From assembly GCA_037137455.1 (NCBI GenBank), contig JBAXKG010000006.1:34058-98057 (forward strand): 64,000 nucleotides of DNA, in the 5' to 3' direction. Below the pieces are notes generated by a model. It did no database searches. It saw only the letters and a list, made by a program, of their open reading frames with translations, and had not been told where the DNA came from. Shown here piece after piece: positions 1 through 9,207 of this stretch. The stretch comes from CAIVAT01 sp037137455 (GTDB taxonomy: Bacteria > Bacteroidota > Bacteroidia > Bacteroidales > FEN-979). Within the stretch, counting starts at the first letter, position 1. Each line of letters begins with the position of its first letter. A program made the translations under genes and the position numbers.

Positions 1-942
1 TGAATAATAGATCTGATCCTGAAAATCTTTGTTTTTATCATCTTTCAGCATTTTTGTCAGCTTCTTTATGATAAACTCCCGGTTTCCGCTTTTGACATCA
101 TAACATTGTGCCAGGTTGATCTTAGCATTAAATTCCATTTCATAGTTTGAAGCATTTTTCACCACCGTTACATACATATTCGAAGCTTCATTAAACTCTC
201 CGTTGCGCTGATAAATCTGGCCCAGGATGAACTGGCAACGAGTACGTACGACACGCGAAGGTTTCAATTCAAGGGCACGGTTCAGATAAGGAATTGCTGC
301 ATTATAATTCTTTTGCATGATATAAAACTGTCCGTACACAAGATTCAGGTCGGTTTCATAATTTTCGGGCGCTTCGCCTTTTCGGATCTTGCTTTGTAAC
401 ATATCAAGCATTGGTTCGGCCCTGTTGAAGTCGCCAATCTGAATATTCGACATGGCTTGCCAAAGCATTGCCTCGTATTTTATTTCATTTTCATTATATG
501 TCTTGATCACGAACTCGAAAGTACGGCGGGCCATTGGGTAATCCTGTTTATAAAAATAACTCTTACCGATCAGCATGTATGAATCATCGATCCAACGCAC
601 ATACTCTTTCCTGTTAAAGTACATTGAGTGTTTGTTGATCGCCTTTGAAGCTTTTTTAATGGCTATATCGGCATATTGTGAAAGTTTGGTAGCGGTGGCC
701 CTGTCACCCCAATTGAACACGGGCAAAACAACGGCATAGTTGTCTTTCAAGCTGGCCTGATATTCTTTCAGCCCCTGGCGCACGTTATCCATCCCGTTCC
801 AATAAACATTATAATGCGCAGTAGTGTTATGATAAGCCCTGCGAACAAATGTATTTTTCTTGGTGGAACAAGCGCTTAACAGAATAAATCCTGACAATAT
901 CAGAACCGATGCGGCGAGGTTATATGTCTTCGTCGATATCAA
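1..942 (-). CDS. porW: PorW/SprE-type T9SS lipoprotein, 3' end cut by window edge
   Basis: This gene reads leftwards off the window, so only the first 314 codons are visible. The N-terminus is a lipoprotein signal with lipobox LSAC (Cys25). It is followed by a KKNTF-x-RAYHNTTAHYN-type segment and a series of TPR-like helical pairs. This arrangement is characteristic of PorW/SprE, the lipoprotein that links the T9SS outer-membrane parts to the trans-envelope motor. There is no ATG in frame after the upstream stop. TTG at 942 gives a normal 25-residue signal and lies about 35 bases downstream of a TAnnTTTG box. Family members are about 600-900 residues, so a third to a half is present. The family call rests on recognition of the N-terminal region and the TPR layout. 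The T9SS genes 5 kb away agree with it. Confidence 0.82.
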   Translation of the reverse strand, partial: MISTKTYNLAASVLILSGFILLSACSTKKNTFVRRAYHNTTAHYNVYWNGMDNVRQGLKEYQASLKDNYAVVLPVFNWGDRATATKLSQYADIAIKKASKAINKHSMYFNRKEYVRWIDDSYMLIGKSYFYKQDYPMARRTFEFVIKTYNENEIKYEAMLWQAMSNIQIGDFNRAEPMLDMLQSKIRKGEAPENYETDLNLVYGQFYIMQKNYNAAIPYLNRALELKPSRVVRTRCQFILGQIYQRNGEFNEASNMYVTVVKNASNYEMEFNAKINLAQCYDVKSGNREFIIKKLTKMLKDDKNKDFQDQIYYS

Positions 943-976
943 AAGAGATTTTAAAGGAGTAATAACTATTATTTTA

Positions 977-984
977 CAAAATTA
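977..984 (-). promoter_or_regulatory. -7 promoter box for porW
   Basis: TAATTTTG on the minus strand matches the Bacteroidota -7 consensus TAnnTTTG exactly. It would start transcription near 970, leaving a leader of about 28 bases before the TTG start. No convincing -33 TTTG lies at the usual 17-23 base spacing. Confidence 0.5.
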
Positions 985-1080
985 TTTTAAATTTTTGAAT
1001 TTGCCCGAAATAGGGTCAAGATTTGTCGGATCGCATAATTTTCCGATATTTGCAACGTTTTGAGGATTGTAGCGTGAGAT

Positions 1081-1971
1081 ATGGATTCGGAAAGAAGAGA
1101 TAAAAAAAAAGTAAGGTGGACTGAAAAGTGGCGGAATAAATATCGCCTTGTTTTCATGACCGATGATACCCTTGAAGAGCGGTTTACATTTCGCCTTTCT
1201 AGGATGAATGTGTTTATTGCACTCGGAACATTGACCATTGTACTTATTTTCCTGACAAGTATTTTGATCGCATTCACTCCTTTGAGGGAATACATCCCTG
1301 GTTATACCAATGTGGGATTGACCAAAAAATTATATAAACTTCAGATAAAGACTGATTCAATTGAGCGCGTACTGGTAAAAAAGGAACTGTTCTTTCAGAA
1401 TATTAAGGATATCATCAACGGCAAGAATTTAACAGAAGACAAGCCAATTGCAAGGGATACGGTGAAAAAATACAGTAACATTAAAATTAAGCGTTCAATC
1501 GAGGATTCTTTTTTACGCCTTGAGGTGGAAAACCAAAGTAGGTATAGTCTGTATAAGATGGAAACGATGGAAATTGCCAGTCTGAAAAAGGCCTCCATCG
1601 GAGGTGTTCTTTTCTTTACCCCGCTAAAAGGGATTATTACCAATGATTTCGACCCAACCCAGAAACATTATGGCGTGGATATAGTTTCAAAACAAAACGA
1701 GGCTGTTAAAACTGTTCTTGATGGTACGGTGATTTTCAGTAGTTGGACACTTGAAACAGGATATGTTTTAGTGTTGCAGCATTCACAGAATATTGTCTCG
1801 GTTTACAAGCACAATTCAGTGATCCTGAAAAAGACAGGAGAGTATGTGCGGGCTGGCGAGCCTATTGCCATTGTTGGCGAAACCGGCGAACTGATTACCG
1901 GGCCACACCTTCATTTCGAATTATGGAATGATGGAAATCCGGTCAACCCAAAGGATTACATTACATTTTAA
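1081..1971 (+). CDS. M23 family metallopeptidase, membrane-anchored
   Basis: This 296-residue protein is predicted to be a cell-wall endopeptidase, or an activator of one, facing the periplasm. A basic N-terminus (residues 1-40) precedes one transmembrane segment (about 43-65). A helical linker follows, then a C-terminal LytM/M23 domain (about 180-296). The zinc ligands are visible: H196 and D200 in HYGVD, and H278 in the HLH motif (276-278). The HxH motif is intact, so the enzyme may be active. The next gene, dxr, starts 17 bases downstream, so M23-dxr-rseP looks like one operon. The gene diverges from porW. The cross-link cut is not deducible from the sequence. Confidence 0.9.
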   Translation: MDSERRDKKKVRWTEKWRNKYRLVFMTDDTLEERFTFRLSRMNVFIALGTLTIVLIFLTSILIAFTPLREYIPGYTNVGLTKKLYKLQIKTDSIERVLVKKELFFQNIKDIINGKNLTEDKPIARDTVKKYSNIKIKRSIEDSFLRLEVENQSRYSLYKMETMEIASLKKASIGGVLFFTPLKGIITNDFDPTQKHYGVDIVSKQNEAVKTVLDGTVIFSSWTLETGYVLVLQHSQNIVSVYKHNSVILKKTGEYVRAGEPIAIVGETGELITGPHLHFELWNDGNPVNPKDYITF

Positions 1972-1987
1972 CTACCCCGACTGATAT

Positions 1988-3160
1988 TTGAAAAAGAATA
2001 TTGCCATATTAGGATCAACCGGGAGTATTGGAAACCAGGCTCTGGAGGTGGTGCGTAATTATCCTGATCTTTTTGGGGTTGAAGTTCTCACTGCCCAAAA
2101 CAATTGGGACATGCTCATTCGCCAGGCTATTGAATTCAAGCCCAACGCGGTTGTAATTGGGGATGTTTCATATTATTCAAAAGTTGCGGAAGCCTTAAAA
2201 CCTTATCCTGTAAAGGTTTTTGCCGGTCAGGATTCCATTGCACAGATCGTTGAGATGGAGGAGATTGATCTGGCGCTGATTGCCCTGGTTGGTTATGCCG
2301 GCCTGAAACCAACCCTCAATGCCATAAATGCCGGTAAGCATATAGCACTTGCCAATAAAGAAAGTTTGGTTATAGCCGGAGGCCTTTTAATGGCTGAAGC
2401 ACGAAGGAAAAATGTACGTATTTTGCCTATCGATTCTGAACATTCGGCCATCTTTCAATGTCTGGTTGGTGAAGATCCGGTTTCTGTGGAAAAAATTTGG
2501 CTGACCGCTTCCGGTGGACCCTTCCGCGGAAAACAAAGGGCTCATCTCGTAAATGTTGCTAAAGAAGAGGCCTTAAAGCATCCCAACTGGAAAATGGGAC
2601 ACAAGATTACTATTGATTCAGCTTCCATGATGAACAAGGGACTGGAAGTAATTGAAGCCCGATGGCTTTTTAATCTTAAGCCCGAACAGATAGAAGTCAT
2701 AATCCACCCGCAATCGGTAATTCATTCCATTGTTCAATTTATAGATGGTTCAATGAAAGCACAAATGGGAGTCCCTGACATGAAAATTCCGATTCTCTAT
2801 GCCATGGCCTTCCCGGTACGCATAAAATCAGATTTGCCTCGTTTCAGCTTCATTGATCACCCGAAGTTGACATTTGAAGCGCCTGATTTAGAGTTATTTC
2901 GTAATCTTTCTCTGGCTTATGCTGCACTTAAACAGGGAGGGAATATGCCGTGTATTTTAAATGCCGCAAATGAAATTGCAGTTAACGCTTTCCTTGAAGA
3001 CCGAATCAGTTTCCTTAGAATGCCGGAGGTTATTGAACATTGCATGCAAACAGTTTCCCATATTAAAATGCCGATCTATGAAGATTGTGTTGCATCGCAC
3101 AAAGAGGCCATCAGCAAGGCAAAAGAGTTTATAAAACTTTCAAATAATCACCAAAATTAA
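1988..3160 (+). CDS. dxr: 1-deoxy-D-xylulose-5-phosphate reductoisomerase
   Basis: This cytosolic enzyme converts DXP to 2-C-methyl-D-erythritol 4-phosphate with NADPH, the second step of the MEP isoprenoid pathway. The 390 residues fit the family. The NADPH-binding loop GSTGSIG is at 9-15 and the metal-binding D149/E151 lie in IDSEH. The substrate-binding segment with MMNKGLEVIEA follows. Translation begins at a TTG codon: the conserved KKNIAILGS sequence starts right after it and no ATG is available nearby. It lies between the M23 peptidase and rseP with gaps of 16 and 14 bases. The pairing with rseP is common in Bacteroidota. Confidence 0.97.
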   Translation: MKKNIAILGSTGSIGNQALEVVRNYPDLFGVEVLTAQNNWDMLIRQAIEFKPNAVVIGDVSYYSKVAEALKPYPVKVFAGQDSIAQIVEMEEIDLALIALVGYAGLKPTLNAINAGKHIALANKESLVIAGGLLMAEARRKNVRILPIDSEHSAIFQCLVGEDPVSVEKIWLTASGGPFRGKQRAHLVNVAKEEALKHPNWKMGHKITIDSASMMNKGLEVIEARWLFNLKPEQIEVIIHPQSVIHSIVQFIDGSMKAQMGVPDMKIPILYAMAFPVRIKSDLPRFSFIDHPKLTFEAPDLELFRNLSLAYAALKQGGNMPCILNAANEIAVNAFLEDRISFLRMPEVIEHCMQTVSHIKMPIYEDCVASHKEAISKAKEFIKLSNNHQN

Positions 3161-3174
3161 TTTATAATAATCTC

Positions 3175-4494
3175 ATGGAAATCGTTATTAAAGTTGTTCA
3201 GTTACTGCTCAGTTTATCAATTCTCGTGATTTTTCATGAGTTCGGACATTTTATTGCAGCCCGAATATTTAAAACAAGGGTTGAAAAATTTTATCTGTTT
3301 TTTGATCCCTGGTTTTCGCTCTTTAAATTTAAAAAGGGTGATACTGAATATGGCGTTGGGTGGATTCCCCTTGGAGGTTATGTAAAAATTTCGGGGATGA
3401 TTGATGAATCGATGGACAAGGAACAAATGAAACTTCCCCCGCAACCATGGGAGTTCCGTTCCAAACCTGCATGGCAGCGGCTGATCATTATGTTGGGCGG
3501 TGTAACTGTGAATATTTTACTGGCAATAGCAATTTACATAGTGATGCTGGCTGCCTGGGGAGAGCAATATCTGCCTACTGCAGAGGTAAAATACGGAATT
3601 ACTGTTGATTCATTAGGCTATCAAATGGGTTTGCGCAATGGCGACCACATACTATCGGTCGATAATAAACAGGTTGAAGATTTTGCGGCCATTCCTAAAA
3701 CAATCATTCTGGAGGAGGCAAAGACTGTGCAGGTAATGCGTAACGACCAGAAAACAGACATTATTATTCCAAAGAATTTCATCAGCCGGTTAATCAAACA
3801 TAAATCCCCTGATTTCATTGCAGTAAGGTTCCCATTTGAGGCCGGAAAGTTTACAGCAGGATCTCCTGCCCAGGCTTCAGGTATGCAGATAAATGACAAA
3901 ATCATTGGGCTGAATGACTCTCTTATGATCTATTTCGACCAGTTTAGAACTTGCATTCAGCAGTATAAGAATAAAAGGGTAAATGTTACGATTTTGCGCG
4001 GCCCGGATACGCTCCGTTTACAGGTTGATGTCCCTGAAGCCGGCCTTATTGGGGTATATCCCAGAGGACCAGGAAATTATTTTGCCTTTAAAGAAAAGAG
4101 TTATAATCTACTCACCGCCATTCCGGCCGGCGTTGTCAAAACCTTTGAAGGTGCCGGGAATTACATCAAATCCATAAAACTCCTTTTCTCTCAGGATAAA
4201 GCTTACGAATCGGTAGGCGGATTTATCACAATTGGCAATATTTTCCCCTCAACCTGGGATTGGACTGCTTTCTGGTCACTCACGGCATTCCTTTCGATCA
4301 TGCTTGCCATATTAAATATCCTACCCATTCCTGCCCTCGATGGCGGGCACGTGATGTTCCTGTTTTATGAGATCATTGTCCGCAAAAAACCCAGCGACAA
4401 ATTCATGGAATATGCCCAGATCGTTGGAATGGTAATTCTTTTCGGTTTACTGATCTTCGCAAACGGGCAGGATATTATGAAGCTGTTCAGGTAG
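3175..4494 (+). CDS. rseP: RIP metalloprotease RseP (site-2 protease, M50)
   Basis: This inner-membrane zinc protease cuts transmembrane substrates such as anti-sigma factors and leftover signal peptides. HEFGH (21-25) in the first membrane helix and NILPIPALDGGH (381-392) near the C-terminus supply the zinc ligands. The region between them carries two PDZ-like segments. Length (439 residues) and topology match RseP of this phylum. The last 8 bases overlap the 3' end of the convergent YitT-type gene. The substrate here is unknown, since no anti-sigma gene lies in the window. Confidence 0.95.
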   Translation: MEIVIKVVQLLLSLSILVIFHEFGHFIAARIFKTRVEKFYLFFDPWFSLFKFKKGDTEYGVGWIPLGGYVKISGMIDESMDKEQMKLPPQPWEFRSKPAWQRLIIMLGGVTVNILLAIAIYIVMLAAWGEQYLPTAEVKYGITVDSLGYQMGLRNGDHILSVDNKQVEDFAAIPKTIILEEAKTVQVMRNDQKTDIIIPKNFISRLIKHKSPDFIAVRFPFEAGKFTAGSPAQASGMQINDKIIGLNDSLMIYFDQFRTCIQQYKNKRVNVTILRGPDTLRLQVDVPEAGLIGVYPRGPGNYFAFKEKSYNLLTAIPAGVVKTFEGAGNYIKSIKLLFSQDKAYESVGGFITIGNIFPSTWDWTAFWSLTAFLSIMLAILNILPIPALDGGHVMFLFYEIIVRKKPSDKFMEYAQIVGMVILFGLLIFANGQDIMKLFR

Positions 4495-5383
4495 CCACCT
4501 TTTCTTTCAATGACTTGAACCCTTCGCCTAATATTTCTGTGGCATCTGTGACGGTCAGGAAAGCTTTCGGGTCGATTTCATGGATGTATTCCTCAAGCAA
4601 AGCCAGTTCGCGCCGGCTTACCACGGTAAAAATGATTTTTTTATCGGCATAGTTAAACATCCCCTGACCATTTATAAAAGTTCCTCCACGGTCGAGATTG
4701 TTTATTATTTTATCACGGATTTCCTCATGCTTATCTGAGATGATAAACAGGCTTTTATCATAGCTGACTCCTTCAAGAACTACATCTATTACTTTTCCCG
4801 TGATGTAAATAACAATCCAGGAATACAATGGTATTTTCCAATCCTGGAATACAAGCAGTCCGACCAATACGATAACCGAATCGACATAGATCATAAGCAC
4901 CCCCAGGGGAAGCCTTGTATATTTTGCAATGATCATGGCCACAATATCGCTGCCCCCTGAAGTGGCTTTGGATTTGAAGATCAGGCCAAGTCCCAACCCT
5001 GCCAGAACTCCTCCGAATATAGATGATAATAAGGCATCTCCCTTTACCAGGGGTTCAAACCCCCAGAAAATAGTGAGGGTATCAGTAAAGAGCGCTGTCA
5101 GAGAAAATCCGACCACTGTCTTCATCCCAAAACGGGGACCCAGGAACCTTATCCCTATAATTGTCAGTGGAATATCGAAACATAGTGCAACGAGTCCAAC
5201 GGGAGTATTAAACAGATAGTGCAATACGATGGAAATCCCATATACTCCGCCCGGTACAATTTTATAAGGAGTAATAAAAAGGACAAAACTAGTGGCTAAA
5301 ATAAATGCCCCGATTATGATAAGGCTGTAGGAAATAAACCACTTGCGGGTAAAGGGTTTTTCCTTAATAAGAAAAAATGGCAT
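4487..5383 (-). CDS. YitT family membrane protein (DUF161 + DUF2179)
   Basis: This 298-residue integral membrane protein has five or six hydrophobic segments in residues 15-205, including the family-typical PGGVYGISIVL and GLGLGLIFK-x-ATSGGSD stretches. A soluble C-terminal DUF2179 domain (about 210-290) follows. The family occurs widely in Firmicutes and Bacteroidota. Its molecular role is not established, so no function is assigned. The gene is alone on the minus strand, convergent with rseP (8-base overlap), and has its own -7 box upstream. Confidence 0.9.
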   Translation of the reverse strand: MPFFLIKEKPFTRKWFISYSLIIIGAFILATSFVLFITPYKIVPGGVYGISIVLHYLFNTPVGLVALCFDIPLTIIGIRFLGPRFGMKTVVGFSLTALFTDTLTIFWGFEPLVKGDALLSSIFGGVLAGLGLGLIFKSKATSGGSDIVAMIIAKYTRLPLGVLMIYVDSVIVLVGLLVFQDWKIPLYSWIVIYITGKVIDVVLEGVSYDKSLFIISDKHEEIRDKIINNLDRGGTFINGQGMFNYADKKIIFTVVSRRELALLEEYIHEIDPKAFLTVTDATEILGEGFKSLKEKVAT

Positions 5384-5418
5384 AAGAAGAATATTAGTTA
5401 ATTATTAAAATGATAAAG

Positions 5419-5426
5419 CAAAGATA
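5419..5426 (-). promoter_or_regulatory. -7 promoter box for the YitT-type gene
   Basis: TATCTTTG on the minus strand matches TAnnTTTG exactly and lies 36 bases upstream of the ATG. No -33 element stands out at the expected spacing. Confidence 0.5.
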
Positions 5427-5434
5427 TTTGATTG

Positions 5435-5450
5435 TGGCACAATGCATGCC
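5435..5450 (+). promoter_or_regulatory. Possible sigma-54 -24/-12 element upstream of porP
   Basis: The motif reads TGGCACAATGCATGCC. It keeps the full TGGCAC of the -24 box and the TGC of the -12 box, with the required GG-N10-GC spacing. Nine of the twelve consensus positions match. A leader of about 160 bases would be needed to reach porP. The assignment is tentative because short motifs arise by chance. Confidence 0.25.
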
Positions 5451-5623
5451 TACAATGTGCGTTAATCTTAAAACATTTTGATCAAGAACCGGATAAATTT
5501 ATTGAATAGATGTGTTTCTGATATCATTATTGATTTGACTGAGTTTAAATTGGCTTAACAGTGATTTTAGTAACAAAAAAAAGTGTACTTTTATCCCGTT
5601 TTTCTAATTGACCTAACAACCTG

Positions 5624-6622
5624 TTGTTGACGTTGCCTGTATCTGAATATTTGACCAAATTCAGGATAAAAATCTTTTTTATCCTTATTATTCTTGTTTC
5701 TCAGGAGTTTGCTTCATCCTTTGCACAACAACCAACACTCATAACGAATTACATGTTCACCAACATGGCCATAAACCCGGCGTTCGCGGGAAATAGTGGT
5801 GGCATTTGTGCAACGGGACTTGTTCGCCAGCAATGGATTGGTTTCAAAGATCCGGATGGATCCCAGACTGCTCCCCAGGTTTTTTTGTTAACTGTCGATT
5901 CTCCGATTAAATTCTTGCATGGAGGCATTGGGGGTGTACTCTATCAGGATAAACTGGGTTTTTTCAAGAATATCGGTTTAAAAATAGGATATGCCTATAA
6001 AATGGAAGCTGGCTCCGGTGATCTCTCATTTGGTTTACAATTAGGACTTCAAAACGGATCCTTCGATTTTTCGAAATTCGATATTGGCCAGGGGGCAGGT
6101 AATCTCACAGAGGATCCGGTGCTAAGGGATATTTCGGGGAATACTAGTGCAATGTCGTTCGATATGGGGGCAGGCATCCTTTATAAGGTGCCGGAAAAGT
6201 ATTATATCGGACTTTCTGCAGACAATCTATTGCAATCCAGCGCAGATAAAATTGCATATAAATTACGCCGCACCTATTACCTTGGAGGGGGGTATGAATG
6301 GATTCTTCCGAACTACCCGGCTTTTGAACTACAGCCTTCGGTACTTTTCATGTATGATGGCGCTGCATTTCAATTCAATCTCAGCGCCCTTGTATTGTAT
6401 GACAAAAAATTCTACGGCGGATTAGGTTATCGGCTGCAGGATGCTGTTTCGGTGTTGGCTGGTGTAAGTATTAAAAGCTTCCGGGTGGGAGTTGCATATG
6501 ATATCAGCACTTCAGCAATGAGCAAATATAACAATGGGGGCTTAGAAGTTATGGTGAGTTACTGTTTCAAAATCGACACTGATAAATTTCGGAAAAGCTA
6601 CAGAAATACACGTTTCTTGTAG
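5624..6622 (+). CDS. porP: PorP/SprF family T9SS outer-membrane protein
   Basis: This is a 332-residue outer-membrane beta-barrel of the PorP/SprF family. A signal peptide ends around ASSFAQQ, and the mature protein opens with YMFTNMAINPAFAG, the family hallmark near the N-terminus. Alternating beta strands fill the rest. Members act in the T9SS or with its surface-anchored partners. Position directly upstream of gldK is the classical porP-porK-porL-porM-porN order, which supports the porP assignment over the many sprF-like paralogues. TTG at 5624 is the predicted start. The first in-frame ATG lies beyond the signal peptide. Confidence 0.85.
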   Translation: MLTLPVSEYLTKFRIKIFFILIILVSQEFASSFAQQPTLITNYMFTNMAINPAFAGNSGGICATGLVRQQWIGFKDPDGSQTAPQVFLLTVDSPIKFLHGGIGGVLYQDKLGFFKNIGLKIGYAYKMEAGSGDLSFGLQLGLQNGSFDFSKFDIGQGAGNLTEDPVLRDISGNTSAMSFDMGAGILYKVPEKYYIGLSADNLLQSSADKIAYKLRRTYYLGGGYEWILPNYPAFELQPSVLFMYDGAAFQFNLSALVLYDKKFYGGLGYRLQDAVSVLAGVSIKSFRVGVAYDISTSAMSKYNNGGLEVMVSYCFKIDTDKFRKSYRNTRFL

Positions 6623-6723
6623 AAAAAATAGTGAAATTTGCTTTCTTGATTTGAAAAATAATTGTTTTAAAATAATAAATTTCAATACGTAGCGTTATTT
6701 TTCATCCATTAATAGGCTAAAAA

Positions 6724-8091
6724 ATGAAAAAACTGTTCATTTATTCCGCGCTGCTGATTTTCCTGGGAAGTTGTAGCAATTCAGGGAGTGGCGAGCTTAC
6801 AGGAGTAAAAAACCGAAGTAAGTACTATACGCCCGATCCGTTTGGCATGGTTTACGTTCCTCTGGGTTCATATACCATGGGCGTGAGCGATGAAGATATG
6901 CCATATGCCCAGCTTAACAACCCTAAAACGGTGACAGTTCAGGCTTTTTATATGGACCAGACTGAAATTACGAACAATGAATACCGTCAGTTCGTTTACT
7001 GGGTGAGAGATTCAATTGCACGACGGATTCTTGGAGAAACCAAGCCGGAACTTTATTTTATTTCGGAAAACAAGAAAACCGGTGAGCAATTTGATCCGCC
7101 ATTCCTCAACTGGGAAAGCAAATTGGAATGGAATTCTGAGCAACAAGATGTTCGCGATGCACTGGCCCCGTTATATCTTCCGGAAAATGAACGTTATTTT
7201 AGAAGGAAAGAGATTGATACACGAAAACTATATTTTGAGTACTATTTCGTTGATTTGAAAGCGGCCTCGCGCAAAGACTTTACCGCACAGGCTGATCTCA
7301 AAGAGGCCAGCCTTGCAAATCGTCCGCAAGGCTTGAAGGATCGTTCAGTTTATGTTCGTAAAGAGGTTATAAATGTATATCCTGATACCTTATGCTGGAT
7401 ACATGATTATACCTATTCTTTCAATGATCCGAGTACTGAAAAATATTTCTGGCATCCTGCTTATGACAATTACCCTGTTGTTGGTGTGAATTGGCGTCAG
7501 GCTAACGCTTTTTGTATCTGGCGTACACAAATGAAGAATAGTTTCCTTTTTGGTCAAAAAGGAGAGACCTTTATCAGCGATTTTCGACTTCCCACCGAAG
7601 GGGAATGGGAATGGGCAGCGCGCGGAGGTTATGATGCAAACCCCTATCCCTGGGGAGGACCATATACCCGCAATGACAAAGGATGTTTCGTTGCGAACTT
7701 CAAGCCAATGCGGGGTGATTATGTTGCCGATGGCGGCGCCACTACAGTTATTGTTGGTCACTATCCAGCCAATGATTATGATCTTTACGATATGGCTGGA
7801 AATGTGGCAGAATGGACAGTTACGGCCTTTCATCCCTCTTCGTACAATTTTTCATGGGACCTGAATCCCGATTATAAATACAATGCCAAGGATTCCGATC
7901 CACCGGCATTAAAACGTAAAGTTACCCGTGGTGGATCCTGGAAGGATGTTGCTTATTTCCTTCGAGTTTCAACGCGTTCATATGAATATCAGGATACTGC
8001 AAAATGCTACGTTGGATTTCGTTGTGTTCAGAATTTCATGGGTCGCCAACGCGATGATAAGCCTGCAAGGGCTTCAAAAGTCTACCGATAA
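6724..8091 (+). CDS. gldK: T9SS ring lipoprotein GldK/PorK
   Basis: This 455-residue lipoprotein (signal with Cys17 in LGSC) carries a formylglycine-generating-enzyme-like fold typical of GldK/PorK. Diagnostic segments are MVYVPLGSYTMG near residue 40, QTEITNNEYRQFV, LPTEGEWEWAARGG and GFRCV near the C-terminus. With GldN it forms the large periplasmic ring beneath the outer membrane. The FGE fold is structural here and is not expected to modify sulfatases. It is the first gene of a gldKLMN run with gaps of 22-45 bases. Confidence 0.95.
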   Translation: MKKLFIYSALLIFLGSCSNSGSGELTGVKNRSKYYTPDPFGMVYVPLGSYTMGVSDEDMPYAQLNNPKTVTVQAFYMDQTEITNNEYRQFVYWVRDSIARRILGETKPELYFISENKKTGEQFDPPFLNWESKLEWNSEQQDVRDALAPLYLPENERYFRRKEIDTRKLYFEYYFVDLKAASRKDFTAQADLKEASLANRPQGLKDRSVYVRKEVINVYPDTLCWIHDYTYSFNDPSTEKYFWHPAYDNYPVVGVNWRQANAFCIWRTQMKNSFLFGQKGETFISDFRLPTEGEWEWAARGGYDANPYPWGGPYTRNDKGCFVANFKPMRGDYVADGGATTVIVGHYPANDYDLYDMAGNVAEWTVTAFHPSSYNFSWDLNPDYKYNAKDSDPPALKRKVTRGGSWKDVAYFLRVSTRSYEYQDTAKCYVGFRCVQNFMGRQRDDKPARASKVYR

Positions 8092-8136
8092 TATAAATGA
8101 CCTGTCCTCTTCATTAACATTTAATCCTCTCAAACT

Positions 8137-9171
8137 ATGGCGTTATTAGATTTTGTCAAAACAAAGCATTATAAAAACTTCATGGCCAAGCTATATGGCT
8201 GGGGCGCCGCTGTTGTAATTATCGGTGCATTGTTTAAAATCAACCATTACAGCTATGCTGATGTTTTACTGATCATCGGCTTGGGAACTGAATCGATAAT
8301 TTTCTTCTTTTCTGCTTTTGAACCTCCACATGTTGAACCTGACTGGAGCCTGGTATATCCTCAATTGGCAGGAATTTATCACGATGATGAAACAGAAATG
8401 ATAAAATCTTTTAGTTCAAAGGATAATGTGACTCAGGAATTGGATAAAATGCTTGAAAAAGCAAAAATCGGTCCTGAATTAATCGCGAGTCTTGGCATCG
8501 GGTTAACGAACCTGTCTGAAACCACTTCGAAATTATCGAATGTTGTTGATGCTTCTCTCGCCAACGACAGGTATGTAAATACAATGAAAAACGCAACTGA
8601 ATCGGCAAACCAACTTAATGATTCTTACCGCAAGGTTGCCCAAACAATGGAGCAAAGCGTGAGCGCATCCCAGGAGCAGTTGACTCATATCAAATCTACC
8701 TCCAGGAGCGCTGCCAACCTATCCATGATGTTTAACGAAGTGGGAGAATCCCTTAAAGAAGATATTTCCGCCAATAAGGCTTTCTCTGCAAGCATTGCAA
8801 ATGTTACTTCATCTGCCAGCAAATTTGTCGAAAAGTACAACGAATCAGCAGAACTTCTTTCAAAAACCGCAGAAACACTGAATGCATCGGCAAACGGAGG
8901 GGCGAGTTACAATAGAGAACTCCAGCGTGTTTCTACCAATCTTTCTGCTCTCAATGCATTGTATGAACTTCATTTGCAGGGGTCAAACCAACAAATGGAA
9001 AATACGAATAAGTTCAACAATGTTCTGAATAAGTTCACGGTAAACCTGAACGAATCAATTGTTAATACTGAAAAATTCAAATTTGAGGTTGACAATATGA
9101 CCAAAAACATCGCCGCCCTCAATAAAGTTTACGGCAATATGCTTTCGGCCATGAGTGTGGGTGGAAAATAA
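8137..9171 (+). CDS. gldL: T9SS/gliding motor protein GldL/PorL
   Basis: This inner-membrane stator-like part of the T9SS motor uses the proton gradient together with GldM. Two transmembrane helices (about 14-33 and 40-60) are followed by a long cytoplasmic coiled-coil region. A buried glutamate in helix 2 (E52 in GLGTESIIFFF) corresponds to the proton-path Glu known from Flavobacterium GldL. The 344-residue length exceeds the Flavobacterium protein and is typical of Bacteroidales PorL, because of the extended coiled coil. Confidence 0.95.
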   Translation: MALLDFVKTKHYKNFMAKLYGWGAAVVIIGALFKINHYSYADVLLIIGLGTESIIFFFSAFEPPHVEPDWSLVYPQLAGIYHDDETEMIKSFSSKDNVTQELDKMLEKAKIGPELIASLGIGLTNLSETTSKLSNVVDASLANDRYVNTMKNATESANQLNDSYRKVAQTMEQSVSASQEQLTHIKSTSRSAANLSMMFNEVGESLKEDISANKAFSASIANVTSSASKFVEKYNESAELLSKTAETLNASANGGASYNRELQRVSTNLSALNALYELHLQGSNQQMENTNKFNNVLNKFTVNLNESIVNTEKFKFEVDNMTKNIAALNKVYGNMLSAMSVGGK

Positions 9172-9207
9172 TCAGGATTAACTTACTTGTATAAAATATA
9201 TAACTAG

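Larger units (their letters stand above)
5384..5623. other. Divergent intergenic region, 240 bp
   Basis: This is the largest gap in the window. It holds the minus-strand -7 box of the YitT gene (5419-5426), a sigma-54-like motif on the plus strand (5435-5450), and A/T-rich sequence before porP. That A/T-rich part includes TACTTTTA near 5586, one mismatch from TAnnTTTG. No ORF or RNA structure is convincing. Confidence 0.5.

Noticed and set aside
987..1295. 102-codon minus-strand frame between porW and the M23 gene
   Set aside because: It overlaps the start of the M23 gene and the porW promoter. The product resembles no protein.
5040..5075. tRNA T-arm-like GGGGTTCAAACCCC
   Set aside because: It is inside the YitT-type coding sequence, with no acceptor or anticodon arm around it.
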